A stretch of 64,000 nt of DNA from Ruminiclostridium sp. (GTDB lineage Bacteria > Bacillota > Clostridia > Oscillospirales > Ruminococcaceae), in NCBI GenBank assembly GCA_024682455.1, contig JAIKZF010000097.1, positions 25,767-89,766 of the forward strand, given 5' to 3'. Below the pieces are notes generated by a model, which was given only the letters and a program-made list of their open reading frames with translations, was not told where the DNA came from and searched no databases. Positions within the stretch are counted from its first letter, which is position 1; each line of letters begins with the position of its first letter. Shown here one piece after another: positions 1-9,021 of the stretch. The position numbers and the translations under genes were made by a program.

Positions 1-855
1 ATCCGCTCCCGTCTTACATTCCATATCTATCGTGGACGACGGACAGAACACATAGAACGGAACTCCGTAATGCTTCGCGAGCACCGCGACTCCGCTCGTT
101 CCGATCTTGTTCGCTGTATCGCCGTTTGCAGCAACTCTGTCACATCCGACAAAGCAGGCGTTGATCCTGCCCTGCTTCATCACTATGCTTGCCATATTGT
201 CGCAGATGAGCGTTACGTCTATGCCTGCCTTGTCAAGCTCATAGGCGGTCAGGCGCGCGCCCTGCAGGAGCGGTCTTGTCTCGTCGGTGTAAGCGTGGAA
301 TTTGTAGCCCTTTTCGGCACCCAGTATAAGCGTCCCGAGGCCTGTCCCGTACAGCGAGGTAGCCAGCGGACCCGCGTTGCAGTGCGTAAGAACGCCGTCG
401 CCGTCCTTAACGAGCGTCAGACCGTATTCCGATATGGCTCTGCACATTGCGATGTCCTCGTCCTGTATCGCTGTACATTCCTTACGCATAGCCGCGAGCA
501 TTCCCGCTGTATCTGTCCCGGGATACTCCATAGCAGCGCTCTCGACGCGCCGCAGGGCGTGGAAAAGGTTCACCGCCGTGGGACGCGAGGAATTGATATA
601 CGCCGCTATATGGTGCATCTCAGTGAGGAATTTCTCCCTGTCCGCGTCTCCGAGGCCATTCATCGTCACATATAGTCCCATTCCTGCGCAGATGCCTATC
701 GCGGGAGCTCCGCGGACTTTGAGCGCCTTTATCGCTTCATAGAAATCCTCAGGCGTAACAAGTGAAAGATATTCAAGCCTGTTCGGAAGCTGAGTCTGGT
801 CAATTATGACAACGCTTTTTCCGTCCTCGGACAGCACTACATTTTCGGGTCTCAT
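1..855 (-). CDS. mtnA: S-methyl-5-thioribose-1-phosphate isomerase, C-terminus cut by window edge
   Basis: This gene is not in the ORF track because its stop lies outside the window. Reading the complement from ATG at 855 gives about 285 codons with the MtnA/eIF2B-like signatures [15 protein letters not shown] (the Cys of the active site), [17 protein letters not shown] and [15 protein letters not shown] (the active-site Asp). The enzyme isomerises 5-methylthioribose-1-P to the ribulose form in methionine salvage; close paralogues act on 5-deoxyribose-1-P. It lies 15 bp downstream of the purine nucleoside phosphorylase gene and is probably cotranscribed. The usual VGADR motif reads VGCDR here. 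The family call is firm; the exact substrate is inferred. Confidence 0.9.
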   Translation of the reverse strand, partial: MRPENVVLSEDGKSVVIIDQTQLPNRLEYLSLVTPEDFYEAIKALKVRGAPAIGICAGMGLYVTMNGLGDADREKFLTEMHHIAAYINSSRPTAVNLFHALRRVESAAMEYPGTDTAGMLAAMRKECTAIQDEDIAMCRAISEYGLTLVKDGDGVLTHCNAGPLATSLYGTGLGTLILGAEKGYKFHAYTDETRPLLQGARLTAYELDKAGIDVTLICDNMASIVMKQGRINACFVGCDRVAANGDTANKIGTSGVAVLAKHYGVPFYVFCPSSTIDMECKTGAD

Positions 856-870
856 AGCTTTCCTTTCAGA

Positions 871-1701
871 TCAAAGTATTTCGTGTATATTCTTTATCGA
901 AGCTCTTATCAGCTTTTTGAACAGCGGAGCCGCCTTGTCGGAAGCCTCGATGACCTCCTGATGAGTCAGCGGGTTGTCCGTAAGCCCGCAGCCGAGGTTG
1001 CAGACGCAGGAAATACCTACCACTCTCATTCCGGCATGATTGGCGGCTATCGTTTCGCAGGCTGTGCTCATGCCTATCGCGTCGGCTCCGAGCAGACGGC
1101 ACATACGCACCTCGGCGGGGGTCTCGAAATTCGGTCCGGTGAGCTGGATATATACGCCCTGCTTAAGGTCGATGTCCAGCGCCTTTGCCGCCTTTATCAC
1201 CTGCTCACGGAGCTGCTTGTCATATATTTCGTGCATATCGGGGAAACGTGTGCCCAGCTCCTCGAAATTCGCGCCTATCAGCGGACTCGGAACAAAGTTC
1301 GCTATCTGATCGGTTATCAGCATGAAGTCGCCCGCGGTGAAGTCCGTGTTGCAGGAGCCGCTGGCGTTTGTAACGAACAGCACCTTCGCGCCCATGAGCT
1401 TCATCAGGCGTGTCGGAAGCACGACGTCCTGCATAGGGTAGCCCTCGTAGTAGTGGACTCTTCCCTGCATTATCACAACAGGAACTCCCTCCATATATCC
1501 GAACACGAACCTGCCCTTGTGACCGAATACCGTCGACTGCGGGAAGCCCTCTATATCCCTGTAATCGAGCACGGCCTTCACGTCTATCTCGTCGGCAAGG
1601 GCTCCGAGCCCCGAGCCGAGTATGAGCGCGACCTCCGGCTTGAAATCTATCTTTTCCTTAAAGCATTCATAGCATTTCCCGAGCTTTTCCTGTGGTGTCA
1701 T
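871..1701 (-). CDS. purine nucleoside phosphorylase (class II, PNP/MTAP family)
   Basis: The protein has 276 aa, the normal length for trimeric class II PNPs. Visible motifs are the phosphate-binding GSGLG near residue 30, GRVHYYEG, TNASGS, and GPNFETPAEVRM followed by ISCVCN. The Glu in NFETPAE and the Asn in ISCVCN are those that bind 6-oxopurines in PNP, so guanosine/inosine phosphorolysis is more likely than methylthioadenosine cleavage. It releases (deoxy)ribose-1-P, and the next gene is the sugar-1-P isomerase homologue mtnA, suggesting a nucleoside-salvage pair. An AGGAAAGG ribosome site precedes the ATG, and a consensus promoter lies upstream. Confidence 0.92.
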   Translation of the reverse strand: MTPQEKLGKCYECFKEKIDFKPEVALILGSGLGALADEIDVKAVLDYRDIEGFPQSTVFGHKGRFVFGYMEGVPVVIMQGRVHYYEGYPMQDVVLPTRLMKLMGAKVLFVTNASGSCNTDFTAGDFMLITDQIANFVPSPLIGANFEELGTRFPDMHEIYDKQLREQVIKAAKALDIDLKQGVYIQLTGPNFETPAEVRMCRLLGADAIGMSTACETIAANHAGMRVVGISCVCNLGCGLTDNPLTHQEVIEASDKAAPLFKKLIRASIKNIHEIL

Positions 1702-1762
1702 AGCGTTTGTTCCTTTCCTGATATATCAACTTTCTGTATCCGCCGAAGCTGATACAGAAATT

Positions 1763-1791
1763 ATTATACCATATTTTTCCTTTTTTTTCAA
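1763..1791 (-). promoter_or_regulatory. sigma-A-type promoter for pnp-mtnA
   Basis: On the minus strand TTGAAA (1786-1791) and TATAAT (1763-1768) are separated by 17 bp, about 60 bp before the pnp start codon. Confidence 0.8.
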
Positions 1792-1807
1792 TATCTTTGT
1801 GAACAAT

Positions 1808-1834
1808 AGTCCCGATTTTTGCAAAAACGGGACT
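1808..1834. promoter_or_regulatory. inverted repeat between divergent promoters
   Basis: AGTCCCG and CGGGACT flank the palindrome TTTTTGCAAAAA, giving a nearly perfect 27-bp dyad with one extra A. It lies between the -35 boxes of the two divergent promoters, with no converging gene end, so an operator for a dimeric regulator is more plausible than a terminator. The regulator is unknown. Confidence 0.45.
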
Positions 1835-1850
1835 ATAATTAAAAAAAGTC

Positions 1851-1879
1851 TTGAAATCGGAGAGTTTTTGTTATATAAT
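1851..1879 (+). promoter_or_regulatory. promoter for DUF1846-walJ-radical SAM operon
   Basis: TTGAAA (1851-1856), 17-bp spacer, TATAAT (1874-1879). It covers the ORF-track start of the next gene, showing that the start must lie further downstream. Confidence 0.85.
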
Positions 1880-1916
1880 AGATGTGTTATTGATTTTCTG
1901 CGGAAAGGATACTGAA

Positions 1917-3401
1917 ATGGAAGCTGACAAAAGAATCGGATTTGACAATGACCTTTATCTCAAGACCCAGTCGGAGCATATCCGCGAGAGGATATCACAC
2001 TTTGACGACAAGCTCTACCTTGAATTCGGCGGAAAGCTTTTCGACGACTATCACGCGTCGAGGGTACTGCCGGGCTTCATGCCGGACAGCAAACTGAAAA
2101 TGCTGCTCCAGCTGAAGGACGACGCGGAGATCGTTATAGTCATAAACTCCGGCGATATCGAGAAGAACAAGATACGCGGAGACCTCGGCATTACCTATGA
2201 TGTCGATGTGATAAGACTGATAAGCGTTTTCCGCAAGATCGGACTGTATGTGAGCAGCGTGGTGCTGACGCAGTACGAAAACCAGACATCGGCGGACGCT
2301 TTCGCCGAGCGTCTCAAAGCTCTCGGCGTGAAGGTGTACCACCACTACCGCATAAGCGGCTATCCGTCCAATCTGTCGCTGATAATGAGCGACGAGGGCT
2401 ACGGAAAGAACGACTACATCGAAACGACCCGCCACCTCGTCGTTATAACCGCTCCGGGCCCCGGAAGCGGCAAAATGGCTACCTGCCTCTCCCAGCTCTA
2501 CCACGAGCATAAGCGCGGGCTGAACGCGGGCTACGCGAAGTTCGAGACCTTCCCGATATGGAACCTGCCCCTTAAGCACCCGGTGAACATCGCGTATGAG
2601 GCTGCGACCTCCGACCTGAACGACGTCAATATGATCGACCCGTTCCACGTTGAGGCTTACGGCCAGACGACCGTTAACTATAACCGCGACGTTGAGATAT
2701 TCCCCGTGCTAAATGCCATGTTCGAGAGCATTTTCGGGAAATCGCCCTACAAGTCCCCGACGGACATGGGCGTAAATATGGCGGGCAACTGCATTATAAA
2801 CGACGATATCGTGAGAGAAGCCGCCAAGGAAGAGATCATAAGGCGCTACTACGTCGGACTCTGCGACCACCGCAAGGGGCTTATCTCCGACGATGAGGTA
2901 TATAAGCTGGAGCTGCTGATGCAGCAGGCGGGCGTTACCAAGGAAGACCGCCGCGTTGTCGCTCCAGCCCTCGCGAAGGAGCAGGCGACCGGAAATCCCG
3001 CGGCGGCTATGGAGCTGCCCGACGGTACGATAATCACCGGAAAGACCTCCAATCTGCTCGGAGCCTCCTCTGCCCTGCTGCTCAACGCCCTGAAATACTT
3101 CGGCGGGATAGACGACGAAAAGCTCCTCATGTCGCCGGTGGTCATCGAGCCTATTCAGGATCTTAAAGTCAATCATCTCGGCAACATCAACCCGAGACTG
3201 CATACCGACGAGACTCTTCTAGCGCTTTCGATATGCGCCACCACAAGCGAGGACGCGAAGAAGGCTATCGAGCAGCTTTCCAAGCTCCGCGGCTGCGACG
3301 TACATTCTACGGTCATACTTTCGGCGGTAGACGAACGCACATTCAAGCGCCTGGGTGTGAACCTAACCTGTGAGCCGAAATACGGCACACCCGAATCATA
3401 A
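1917..3401 (+). CDS. DUF1846 domain-containing protein
   Basis: I place the start at ATG 1917 (about 494 aa, the usual DUF1846 length), preceded by GGAAAGGA. The ORF-track start at 1851 lies inside the promoter. The sequence is full-length and typical: IGFDNDLYLKTQSEHI near the N-terminus, YDVDVIRL, a phosphate-loop-like TAPGPGSGKMATCLSQLYHE around residue 185, and an internal NMAGNCIINDDIVREA segment. DUF1846 proteins are widespread in Firmicutes and structurally NTP-binding-like, but no reaction is assigned. It is first in a three-gene operon with WalJ-like and radical-SAM genes; the gap to the next gene is 3 bp. Confidence 0.88.
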   Translation: MEADKRIGFDNDLYLKTQSEHIRERISHFDDKLYLEFGGKLFDDYHASRVLPGFMPDSKLKMLLQLKDDAEIVIVINSGDIEKNKIRGDLGITYDVDVIRLISVFRKIGLYVSSVVLTQYENQTSADAFAERLKALGVKVYHHYRISGYPSNLSLIMSDEGYGKNDYIETTRHLVVITAPGPGSGKMATCLSQLYHEHKRGLNAGYAKFETFPIWNLPLKHPVNIAYEAATSDLNDVNMIDPFHVEAYGQTTVNYNRDVEIFPVLNAMFESIFGKSPYKSPTDMGVNMAGNCIINDDIVREAAKEEIIRRYYVGLCDHRKGLISDDEVYKLELLMQQAGVTKEDRRVVAPALAKEQATGNPAAAMELPDGTIITGKTSNLLGASSALLLNALKYFGGIDDEKLLMSPVVIEPIQDLKVNHLGNINPRLHTDETLLALSICATTSEDAKKAIEQLSKLRGCDVHSTVILSAVDERTFKRLGVNLTCEPKYGTPES

Positions 3402-3404
3402 GCC

Positions 3405-4193
3405 ATGCGCGTAGTTTCCATATGCAGCTCCAGCAAGGCTAACTGCACCTACATAGAGAGCGGAGGCAAAGGCTTCATAGTCGATATCGGCTGCACATAC
3501 AAAGCCTTATGCAGCGGGCTGGCACTCGCCGGACGAAGCGTTGACGACATAAACGCGGTGTTCATCACTCACGAGCATTCCGACCACATCGACGGGCTGA
3601 ACGTGCTCACAAAGCACCTGAATGTTCCCGTCTACGCCTCCGAGGGAACGATGAACGCGATAATTAGCAAGGGAAAGGCAGCTCCCGGCGCCGATCTCCG
3701 ACTCGCGGACGAAGCCGTGAACGCTCCCGTGAACGTGAAGGCTCACGCCTTCCGCACACCCCATGACAGCGCAGAAAGCACCGACTACACGTTCTCCGAC
3801 GGCGAAAGCAGGATAGCGATATGCACCGACCTCGGGAAAGTAACCGACGAGGTGCGCGAAAACCTGCTCGGCTGCCGGTTCGTGCTGCTCGAATCGAACT
3901 ATGACCCGCAGATGCTCACGCGAAACCTTAATTACAGCTACCCGCTGAAGGAACGCATACGCTCGGACAGAGGACACCTTTCTAACGGCGACTGCGCGGC
4001 TTTCGCGAGAGAGCTTGTGAGCTCGGGAACGGTATCGCTTATGCTGGGACATCTGAGCCAGAACAACAATACCCCGGAGCTCGCGCTGTCCGTTACGGAA
4101 CGCGCGCTGTCCGCCGCGGGAGCCGTTCGCGGCAGGGACTATATCCTCGGCGCTGCGGCAGTAGTCGGAAACGGGAAAGCAATAGCGATATGA
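3405..4193 (+). CDS. MBL-fold metallohydrolase, WalJ/YycJ-like
   Basis: The 262-aa protein has the metallo-beta-lactamase metal site HEHSDHIDG near residue 50, an HDSAES segment, the conserved Asp in CTDLGKV and a final GHLSQNN motif. This pattern matches the YycJ/WalJ exonuclease-like family, cytoplasmic proteins often encoded next to the WalKR two-component system. Here no walK or walR is adjacent; instead it overlaps a radical-SAM gene by 4 bp (ATGA). A role in DNA-end processing is family knowledge, not shown by this sequence. Confidence 0.85.
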   Translation: MRVVSICSSSKANCTYIESGGKGFIVDIGCTYKALCSGLALAGRSVDDINAVFITHEHSDHIDGLNVLTKHLNVPVYASEGTMNAIISKGKAAPGADLRLADEAVNAPVNVKAHAFRTPHDSAESTDYTFSDGESRIAICTDLGKVTDEVRENLLGCRFVLLESNYDPQMLTRNLNYSYPLKERIRSDRGHLSNGDCAAFARELVSSGTVSLMLGHLSQNNNTPELALSVTERALSAAGAVRGRDYILGAAAVVGNGKAIAI

Positions 4194-5119
4194 ACGGATT
4201 TGCGTATTCTGACGACAACAAGCGCTACCATACGCTATATTACCACAATAAGCATACATACGGCCGACGGGTCGTGAAGGCGGTCATCGACGCGGGCTTT
4301 ACCTGCCCCAACATCGACGGCTCCCGCGGCACGGGCGGCTGTATTTTCTGTGACGGCGGGAGCGGCTATTTTACCGCAGAGCCCGCTGTTCCCGTCGCGG
4401 AGCAGATAAAAAGGGAAAAAGAGCGCATTTACGCCAAATACCCCGACGCGCTCATAAACGCCTATTTTCAGGCGCACACGAACACCTACGCGGATACAGA
4501 CACTCTCGGCAGACTGTACCGCGAAGCCATAAACGCCGGAGTTCACGGAATATCCGTAGCTACCCGCGCGGACTGTATCGACGACGAAAAAGCCGCGCTT
4601 CTTGCGGGACTCGGAGTGCCTGTGACCGTTGAGCTCGGATTGCAGACGATACACGACGAGACTGCGCAGAAAATGAACCGCTGTCACACCTGTGCGGAGT
4701 TTCTCGCGGGCTTTGAGCTGCTGAAACGGCACGGGCTCCGGGTGTGCGTGCATATCATTGACGGGCTGCCCGGTGAGACGCAGGATATGATGCTCGATAC
4801 CGCACGCGAGGTCGGCAGACTGCGGCCCGACGGTATAAAGATACACCTGCTGCACGTCATACGCGGAACCCAGCTCTGCGAGATGTACGAGCGCGGACTG
4901 TATGAGCCTATGAGCAGGGACGATTATATCGGGATCGTCGCCGGGCAGCTGCGGCTGATACCTCCGGAGACCGTGATCGAGCGCATTACGGGCGACGGCG
5001 ACAGGCGCACGCTTGCCGCGCCGCTCTGGAGCATCGACAAGATATCGGTGCTCGGCGGGATAGATAAATACATGAACGAGCATAATTTTTATCAGGGCGA
5101 CAGATACGAAAAAAAGTGA
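4190..5119 (+). CDS. TIGR01212 family radical SAM protein (YtqA/YhcC-like)
   Basis: The 309-aa protein has a long-spaced iron-sulfur motif near the N-terminus: CPNIDGSRGTGGCIFC supplies the three cysteines of the TIGR01212 radical-SAM family. It also has VELGLQT, HIIDGLPGET and a C-terminal ERITGDGDRR stretch typical of YhcC/YtqA. These enzymes cleave S-adenosylmethionine at a [4Fe-4S] cluster; a tRNA-modification role is often suggested but not settled. Translation is coupled to the preceding gene by an ATGA overlap, and the operon ends at the hairpin that follows. Confidence 0.87.
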   Translation: MNGFAYSDDNKRYHTLYYHNKHTYGRRVVKAVIDAGFTCPNIDGSRGTGGCIFCDGGSGYFTAEPAVPVAEQIKREKERIYAKYPDALINAYFQAHTNTYADTDTLGRLYREAINAGVHGISVATRADCIDDEKAALLAGLGVPVTVELGLQTIHDETAQKMNRCHTCAEFLAGFELLKRHGLRVCVHIIDGLPGETQDMMLDTAREVGRLRPDGIKIHLLHVIRGTQLCEMYERGLYEPMSRDDYIGIVAGQLRLIPPETVIERITGDGDRRTLAAPLWSIDKISVLGGIDKYMNEHNFYQGDRYEKK

Positions 5120-5150
5120 CCTTCCGCAAACCCGCGGAAGGTCGTTTTCA
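5118..5150. terminator. intrinsic terminator
   Basis: GACCTTCCGC and GCGGAAGGTC form a 10-bp stem followed by GTTTTC. The stem overlaps the last codon of the radical-SAM gene and also faces the 3' end of the convergent anti-sigma-like gene. Confidence 0.75.
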
Positions 5151-5173
5151 TATATGGAGGATAAGAATTGTTA

Positions 5174-7363
5174 TCAATCGTCCACGTTGTCCTCATCGAC
5201 ATCATCTACGGCTTCTTCATCGTCGTCGCAATCGTCTGTCACTTCATCAAGCTCTTCTTCCAGAGGCATAAACTCCGCCGTTTTGCTGGACGCGAGCAGC
5301 TTTTTCAGCTTCTCCGTAAAGCCGTCGGACATCTTGAAAGGTACCGCACGAAAATGTCTGAAATACAGGATATCATCTTTGCCGACTTTTATCTCCGACA
5401 TAAAGCTGTGAACGAAAATGTTGATATCGTCGATGTTCTGTACACCGCTTCCGGCCTTCTCCACAAGATATCTCGCTGTCGTGAATTCGGACTTTATCAG
5501 ATCATATATCGCTTTCAGTTCCTCAGCGTCTTTTATTTCAAACCAGCCCTTCTGACCGTCCTTCTCGCCCCTGAAGCTTACGAGCTCGGGAACGCTGAAA
5601 TACTTCGCGGCTTCGTATTCGGCAAGTGTATCAAATATCGGTATCGTCACATTGTTCGCAGCGCCTATCGCGTTAAGGGCGTTTATGATATCCCCGCGGG
5701 TGATGCCGAACCGATACATGGCGGATTTTCCGGTCTGCACGAAGCACATTCCGTCTAAACTCATGGTAATGTCAACTCTTGCGGAAGCCTTTGTGTAGAA
5801 CGATATCAGTATCTCGCCGTTCACGTCGTATACCGCGTTTTCATTGAGATTATCGTATACATTGTCGGAGGCGTGAGAAGCGAACAGGCTTTCGATATAG
5901 TCATAGCCTATCTTCGCGCTGCTCATCTGCGTGTCGTAGATGTAATTCACGCCAGCCCATGCCTGCGCGATATTGCCCGCGTTTATGCCGAGAGCCGCGG
6001 AGATGTCGCCGACCGTCTTTACCGTGTCGGGGATATAGAGCGAGGCGAGCTTGTCGAACAGCACCGCGCATTTCTGCGCGTCGTACTTAAAGTATGTGTT
6101 CGACGGCGTATACATTATTGTTTTTCCGGTCTCGGGGTCTTTCTCGAAACGGTCTATCTTCAATGTCACGAAGCCGTTCGCGTATACGTTCAACTGGCAG
6201 AGACCTTCATCGACGACATCATAATCGTCCTCGCTGTCCTCGTCTATCCATTCGTCAGCGGCATTGTCGATATCGTAAAAAAACGGATAACGCAGCCATG
6301 CCGAATTATTGTAGAAGCTCCTCGTCATATCATGGGGCTTTATTTGCTTATTGCCCAGATAAAGGACTATCATTGCGCCCTCGGGCTGAAAATCCTCGCT
6401 GACTGCGGAAGCGTCGCCGAGACCGTGCACGAATTCCTGAATGAAGCTGTAATCGGTAAGGAAGAAGTTCAGCGTTTCAGACGAAACGTTCTGAACTCCG
6501 TTCGGACAGTATGACGCGGAATAGGCATACAGCTCCTCATACGAACCGATATCATAATTGTTTTCGGCGAACTTTTCCACAACATCTCCCAGTCTGTCGC
6601 CGTCGTTCACCGGTATCTTTACTTCCTCATCGACCTGATAGTCGCCGCTGCCCGGATCTGTTATTACAGCGTCGTCACTATCGGCTTCATCGACCGAAAT
6701 GTCATCATCTTCAGACTCGGCGATCGACGGTTCAAGAGAGGTAACGATATCGTCATCAGAATCATCGTCCGTTTCGTTATCAACGGCTTCCTCCATGTCA
6801 TTCCCGTCCTGGCTTATCGGCGCAGGATCGCCGTTTCCCGTGTTGCTGTCGGTCACATCTGACGGCACTTCTTCCGTCGGGATAGCCTGTCCGGCATCGC
6901 TTACGGAGTTTTCGGTACCGGAGGACGGCAGGATCTCTTCACTCCCGTTGTCCGCGTCGGGCGTCGCTTCCGACGAGCCGGACGTTGTGCCGGAGACCTG
7001 ATCCTTCGCAGTTTCGCTGCTTGCGGGAGCTGTCGTACCGGGTGTCGTTACAGTCACGTCCGGCTCAGGGAGCTCGGTCGTTCCCACGGTCGCGGAGGTG
7101 TCAGCAGGAGGCCGGGTATCTACCCTGTTGTTCATCAGCGCGGGTATCAGTATCGCGCTGCCTATGGCTATGACCGCACAGGCCGCGGCTGCGAGATAGC
7201 CGGGTCTCAGCCACAGCGGACGACGGCTTTTGCGGATAAGCCCGTTCATTCTGTCCTCAAATTCCGGTGAGAACTTATAGCCCGTGTCATAAGCGTCGCG
7301 GAGCTCTTCCGAGTAAAGCGGAGTCAGAGCTTCCGACAAAGCCTTTTTAAGTATATTTTCCAT
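5174..7363 (-). CDS. large membrane-anchored protein, probable anti-sigma partner
   Basis: I prefer ATG 7363 (729 aa) because GAGG stands 7 bp before it; the ORF-track start is a TTG overlapping the sigma gene stop and lacks a ribosome site. A cytoplasmic N-terminus of about 55 residues is followed by one membrane helix (YLAAAACAVIAIGSAILIP), a Ser/Thr/Glu/Asp-rich linker of roughly 180 residues, then a folded C-terminal region of about 450 residues and an acidic tail. The gene directly follows an ECF-like sigma factor gene. By position and topology it is probably an anti-sigma factor or sensor, although no zinc anti-sigma motif is visible. The outer domain is not recognised. Confidence 0.6.
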   Translation of the reverse strand: MENILKKALSEALTPLYSEELRDAYDTGYKFSPEFEDRMNGLIRKSRRPLWLRPGYLAAAACAVIAIGSAILIPALMNNRVDTRPPADTSATVGTTELPEPDVTVTTPGTTAPASSETAKDQVSGTTSGSSEATPDADNGSEEILPSSGTENSVSDAGQAIPTEEVPSDVTDSNTGNGDPAPISQDGNDMEEAVDNETDDDSDDDIVTSLEPSIAESEDDDISVDEADSDDAVITDPGSGDYQVDEEVKIPVNDGDRLGDVVEKFAENNYDIGSYEELYAYSASYCPNGVQNVSSETLNFFLTDYSFIQEFVHGLGDASAVSEDFQPEGAMIVLYLGNKQIKPHDMTRSFYNNSAWLRYPFFYDIDNAADEWIDEDSEDDYDVVDEGLCQLNVYANGFVTLKIDRFEKDPETGKTIMYTPSNTYFKYDAQKCAVLFDKLASLYIPDTVKTVGDISAALGINAGNIAQAWAGVNYIYDTQMSSAKIGYDYIESLFASHASDNVYDNLNENAVYDVNGEILISFYTKASARVDITMSLDGMCFVQTGKSAMYRFGITRGDIINALNAIGAANNVTIPIFDTLAEYEAAKYFSVPELVSFRGEKDGQKGWFEIKDAEELKAIYDLIKSEFTTARYLVEKAGSGVQNIDDINIFVHSFMSEIKVGKDDILYFRHFRAVPFKMSDGFTEKLKKLLASSKTAEFMPLEEELDEVTDDCDDDEEAVDDVDEDNVDD

Positions 7364-7383
7364 ATTAAGCCTCTTTTCTGAAA

Positions 7384-7938
7384 TCAAACCGTGATACCCT
7401 GCTCGTCGAGTATCTCACGGAGTCTCGCGCGGGCACGTTCGAGCCGTTTTCTGATACCCGCGTCGGTCTCGCCTGTTATTTCGGCGATCTCTTTCGTCGG
7501 CAGTCCGGTCACACAGCGCATATAAAGCACCTGCGCGTACTGCTCCGGCAGAGAACGTATAGCGTCGACGATACGGCTGTACCCTATGTCCGACAGCGCT
7601 TCATCGGACACATCGGTGCTTTCGTCCTCGACCTCAAAACCGTCGTCATCGAGCGGTATCTCATTCCTGCTGTCTTTCTTGCGCAGAAGGTCGTATGAAC
7701 AGTTCTTCGTGACCACGCAGTAAAACGCCGCCCGCTCCTGCGGAGTACGCTCCCGAAGCTTGCCGAAATTACGTGCTATGGCGAAGAATGCGCTGCTCAC
7801 GGCTTCCTCCGCGTCGTGGTAATTGCCGGTGATCTTGTACGCTATCGAGAGCATTTTTCCTTTATATCTGTTGTATGCTTCCTCGAACTGCGCCTTATCC
7901 CCGGGCTCGTCCAGCATTGCCATATAAACCGATAACAT
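7384..7938 (-). CDS. RNA polymerase sigma factor, sigma-70/ECF family
   Basis: The start is set at ATG 7938 (about 184 aa), 10 bp after GAGGTG, rather than at the upstream GTG. Region 2 reads EAYNRYKGKMLSIAYKITGNYHDAEEAVSSAF; region 4 contains LPEQYAQVLYMRCVTGLPTKEIAEITGE followed by a helix-turn-helix and RKRLERARARLREIL. This is a compact two-domain ECF-type factor. It is directly followed by the membrane protein gene, the usual sigma/anti-sigma order, so it is probably held inactive at the membrane until an extracellular signal appears. The signal is unknown. Confidence 0.88.
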   Translation of the reverse strand: MLSVYMAMLDEPGDKAQFEEAYNRYKGKMLSIAYKITGNYHDAEEAVSSAFFAIARNFGKLRERTPQERAAFYCVVTKNCSYDLLRKKDSRNEIPLDDDGFEVEDESTDVSDEALSDIGYSRIVDAIRSLPEQYAQVLYMRCVTGLPTKEIAEITGETDAGIRKRLERARARLREILDEQGITV

Positions 7939-8105
7939 AATTATGCCGCACCTCACTCAGTTGATATTCTATCTCCGGGGCTCACATCTGCCCCTCTGTA
8001 ATATATAACGATCACCAAAGCCGATTTGTGACGTGTTTTCGCTAAAAATATCTCAATTTGTTATTCTGCACAAGGCCGCTCTCATATATTTGTCGCAAAT
8101 TACAA

Positions 8106-8139
8106 AAAAGGCATACGATCTGCAAGACTGTATGCCTTT
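8106..8139 (-). terminator. intrinsic terminator of prpC-prkC-rsgA operon
   Basis: On the minus strand AAAGGCATAC and GTATGCCTTT form a stem with a run of T immediately after it, a few bases past the rsgA stop codon. Confidence 0.85.
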
Positions 8140-8145
8140 ATAATA

Positions 8146-9021
8146 TCAATATTTCTTTTCGAGCTCCGCGGTCTCGGCGTATATCCGGGCGTAGCTTTCG
8201 TATCTTGACCGCGCTATCAGTCCGGCGTTCACGGCCTCGGTGACCGCACAGCCGCTCTCCTTCAGGTGAGCGCAGTCCGCGAATCTGCATTTCCCGATGT
8301 ACGGAACGAACTCCGGGAAGCACCCCGCCAGCTCAGCCTTCGGTATTCTCCCGTAACGCTCGATATCCACCGTCGAAAAGCCCGGAGTATCGGCTATATA
8401 TCCTCCACCGCCCAACGGGTACATACGTACCTCACGTGTGGTATGCCTGCCGCGCCCAAGCTTCTTGCTGATCTCTCCGGTCTCGGTATTCAGCTCCGGG
8501 AATATGCGGTTCATCAGGCTCGACTTACCGACTCCCGAGTTCCCTATCATCGCTGAGGTCTTACCCTCGGCGCAGGCGCGTATATCATCGGCTCCGCGCT
8601 CCGGATCCGTGAAGAAGCAACGGTATCCCGCCTTCTCGTATATCTCCGCGAGCCCTTTGACCTCGCGCATATCCGTCTTGGTGAATATGAGCGCAGTCTC
8701 TATCTCCTTGCTTTCAAATATGGATATCAGCTTGTCGATAATATAGGCGTTCGGCGAAGGCTCGCACGACGATACCACCAGCAGCACCATATCAAGGTTC
8801 GCCAGAGGGGGTCTGATCAGCAGGTTCTTCCTTTCGGCTATGCTCTCTATCTGCGGCTCGGCGTTATCCTCCGCCGACACCGTCACATTGTCGCCCGCCG
8901 CCGGAGATACAGACCTGTTCCTGAATATCCCCCTTGCCCGGCAGGCAAGCACGCCCTCGGACGTCTCGGTATAGTATATCCCCCCGACAGCCCGGATTAT
9001 CTTTCCGTCAAGTGTTTTCAT
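8146..9021 (-). CDS. rsgA: ribosome small subunit-dependent GTPase A
   Basis: The 291-aa protein has an N-terminal OB-like part, then a circularly permuted GTPase domain: the G4 motif TKTD comes before the P-loop GNSGVGKSS, followed by the DTPGFS G3 motif. A C-terminal zinc-binding segment carries C-x7-C-x4-C-like residues near GKCRFADCAHLKESGC. RsgA checks late 30S subunit maturation. Its ATG overlaps the prkC stop (TGATG), so translation is coupled; the prpC-prkC-rsgA order is the classical Firmicutes arrangement. Confidence 0.96.
   Translation of the reverse strand: MKTLDGKIIRAVGGIYYTETSEGVLACRARGIFRNRSVSPAAGDNVTVSAEDNAEPQIESIAERKNLLIRPPLANLDMVLLVVSSCEPSPNAYIIDKLISIFESKEIETALIFTKTDMREVKGLAEIYEKAGYRCFFTDPERGADDIRACAEGKTSAMIGNSGVGKSSLMNRIFPELNTETGEISKKLGRGRHTTREVRMYPLGGGGYIADTPGFSTVDIERYGRIPKAELAGCFPEFVPYIGKCRFADCAHLKESGCAVTEAVNAGLIARSRYESYARIYAETAELEKKY

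Noticed and set aside
883-1752. 289-aa plus-strand ORF opposite pnp
   Set aside because: It mirrors the codon pattern of the true minus-strand PNP gene and has no ribosome site or recognisable motif. Many long antisense ORFs in this window arise the same way.
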